Source: Streptomyces kronopolitis (GTDB lineage Bacteria; Actinomycetota; Actinomycetes; Streptomycetales; Streptomycetaceae). From it: a stretch of DNA of 64,000 bases. The stretch is taken from positions 481,368-545,367 of the forward strand of contig NZ_BMND01000001.1 in NCBI RefSeq assembly GCF_014646275.1. The letters are read 5' to 3'. Made by a program: the position numbers and the translations under genes. The notes under the pieces were generated by a model that saw only the letters and a program-made list of their open reading frames with translations, was not told the DNA's origin and ran no database searches. Shown in pieces: positions 62,626 through 64,000 of the stretch; the stretch's first letter is position 1, and each line of letters opens with the position of its first letter.

Positions 62626-63332
62626 ATGACATCCGAGGCGACCATGGCACGGTCGGATATCACTGTTGAGGCGTCGGAAGCACCGTCGCTGGTGTCCATG
62701 GATGCGCTGTGGCGGTTGCCGGTGACGGTGTGCCGCATCTCCAATTTCCTGGGCGAACGAGCGTCCGGCGCCCTGTTGGAGCGCGCCATCACTTCCGCTT
62801 CGGGTGCTTTGCCGCCTTCCACGGTTCGCGTCAATCGGGAGGTGGACCCGGCGATGCGCAGGTCGCGGTCGGATGGTGACTTCGCGGTGCCTGAGCTGCT
62901 GTCGGCCATTGAGGACGTACGGGAGGCAGTCGAGCAGACGCTGGGAGTGTCCTGTGAGGGCACCGAGCCCAGTTATGGCCTCAATGTGCACAACGACGGC
63001 GACTTCTATCTACCGCATCAGGACACAGGTCCCGGGCCGGCCGCACAGCGCTTGCTCACGTTCGTGTACTACCTGCATCGCACACCCCGCCCTTTTCAGG
63101 GCGGGAATCTGAGAGTGTTCGACGTGGTCCTGCCGGTGCACACCGAGGGCGTCGCGTCCTGGGAGGACCGTACCTGGCGGGACTGGGAGCCCGAACACGA
63201 CAGCATCGTGTTCTTCCGCCCTCCGCCTGGCACGAGGTGCGGAAGGTCAGCTGCCCGACCAAGGAGCCCGCGGACAGCCGCTTCGCTGTCAACGGCTGGC
63301 TGTGCCGCCCAGAACTCCCCAACCCCCGCTGA
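62626..63332 (+). pseudogene. 2-oxoglutarate/Fe(II) oxygenase (prolyl-4-hydroxylase fold), frameshifted
   Basis: Start ATG at 62626 with GAGGG eight bases upstream. The first 197 residues or so carry YGLNVHNDGDFYLPHQD, supplying the first iron ligands (HxD), RLLTFVYYLHR, and GGNLRVFD. Near 63218-63221 the frame breaks: the expected WHEVRKVSC (second iron His) and SRFAVNGWLCR (2-oxoglutarate Arg) follow in another frame, ending at the TGA at 63330. One extra C in the CGCCCTCCGCC run would restore RPSAWHEV. Hence a one-base loss, real or a sequencing error. As read, the product lacks the last ligands and is inactive. If intact it would hydroxylate a peptide or small molecule. Its neighbour encodes a collagen-like protein rich in Y-position proline, a plausible but unproven substrate. 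Confidence 0.75.
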
Positions 63333-63428
63333 ATTACCGCGCCGACACGAACATCCCGGACGCTAAGCCCGGGAAGTTGAGGACTGGCCTTTGCGCGTCG
63401 CAAGGCCACAGCTTTGCGCCCCGACGCG

Positions 63429-63472
63429 CGAACGCCTCCAACATCGCTATTTCGCGATGTTGGAGGCGTTCG
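63429..63472. terminator. perfect 19-bp hairpin after the oxygenase
   Basis: CGAACGCCTCCAACATCGC pairs perfectly with its complement across a TATTTC loop, 97 bases after the oxygenase stop and 104 bases before the transposase stop. A bidirectional terminator is likely; no T tract. Confidence 0.6.
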
Positions 63473-63565
63473 TCTCTCCCCGCGTACTGAGCCTGCTCCT
63501 CGGTGACCACTGGGTGTGCCGACGAGCGGGCGCTCACGTCCCGGAGGCCATCCGGGACAGCCCTT

Positions 63566-64000
63566 AGACCGTGTCCTATGTGGTGAGGCGGACGTATCGC
63601 TTGTAGCAGCAGATGGCGGCGGCGAGTCCGAGAAAGGCCAGGTAGTTGCGGTGGCCGCGTTCGTAGCGGGGGCTGAGTCTGCGGTAGCCCGACAGCCACG
63701 ACATGGCGCGCTCGATCACCCATCTACGCCGCCCTAAGCGTTCGCTGGACTCGATGCCCTTGCGGGCGATCCGCACTCCAATCCGCCTACCACGCAGCCA
63801 TTTCCGCAGGTCGGGTCTGTCATACGCCTTGTCGGCATGCAGGCGCTCGCGGGTTTGAAGTAGCGGCCGCGGTGAGGGTCGTGTCTCGTTTGGTGACCCT
63901 CGACCATCGGCTTCAGCCCTTGGCTGTCGTGGGTGTTCCCCGCCGAGACGCCGACGACCAAGGGCAGTCCGTTCGCGTCCGACAGGATGTGCATCCTGGA
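63566..64000 (-). mobile_element. IS5-family insertion sequence, 3' end, transposase frameshifted and cut by the window
   Basis: The minus-strand transposase runs from beyond base 64000 to the stop at 63576. Upstream frame: HILSDANGLPLVVGVSAGN and THDSQGLKPMVEGHQ (DDE catalytic region). Near 63850 the frame changes, and LHADKAYDRPDLRKWLRG (third-block Asp), IARKGIESSERLG, RWVIERAMSWLSGYRRL (catalytic Glu) and LGLAAAICCYKR follow in the second frame. Some IS5 subgroups use programmed frameshifting, but the site here (TTCAAACCC) is not a classic slip motif, so decay or error is equally likely. The left end begins near AGACCGTGTCCTA, a sequence seen at ends of such elements, just outside the stop codon. 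Confidence 0.75.

Overview
The window reads as a chromosomal segment of a high-GC actinomycete, most likely Streptomyces. Codon third positions are strongly GC-biased, plus-strand PKS genes overlap by ATGA or TGATG, and the flanking genes (LuxR-type two-component system, DUF4333 protein, TAP-like secreted peptidase) are typical of that genus. Calls rest on motif reading alone; no database search was run.

Positions 1-50159 hold five co-oriented, translationally coupled megasynthase genes. The first enters the window already inside a ketosynthase. Thirteen modules are visible, called M1-M13 here. Gene 1: M1 [KS]-KR-cMT-ACP, M2 KS-KR-ACP, M3 KS-ACP. Gene 2: M4 C-A(Gly)-PCP, then the M5 KS. Gene 3: M5 DH-KR-ACP, M6 KS-DH-KR-cMT-ACP, M7 KS-ACP, M8 KS-KR-ACP, M9 KS-KR-ACP, M10 KS. 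Gene 4: M10 DH-ACP-KR, then M11 KS-DH-KR-ACP. Gene 5: M12 KS-AT(methylmalonyl)-DH-KR-ACP, M13 KS-AT(malonyl)-dead KR-ACP. M1-M11 have no acyltransferase, so they are trans-AT modules; M12-M13 are cis-AT. The order, including glycine insertion and the late switch to cis-AT modules, runs closely parallel to kirromycin-type elfamycins (EF-Tu inhibitors), with M7 as the one clear mismatch. The trans-AT enzymes, first modules, any terminal NRPS, tailoring enzymes and resistance must lie outside the window.

Positions 50160-59731 look like ordinary chromosome: a secreted cyclophilin, a YdcF-type membrane protein, an ABC transporter (ATPase intact, permease carrying two compensating one-base indels), a divergent histidine kinase/response regulator pair, a small DUF4333 protein and a secreted alpha/beta-hydrolase peptidase. 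Four copies of a 16-bp palindrome sit in the intergenic gaps here.

Positions 59732-64000 are a transposon-scarred island with more A+T. Decayed IS5-like and ISL3-like transposases and an IS5-family end surround two paralogous secreted small proteins (one with a collagen-like Gly-X-Y tail) and a frameshifted 2-oxoglutarate/Fe(II) oxygenase of the prolyl-4-hydroxylase fold. Both paralogues share a conserved upstream block and a strong downstream hairpin. The collagen-like protein, its tail-less sister and the nearby oxygenase are the best candidate for something undescribed. In the PKS, the most unusual features are the trans-AT/cis-AT fusion inside gene 4 and three serine-less ACP-like inserts.
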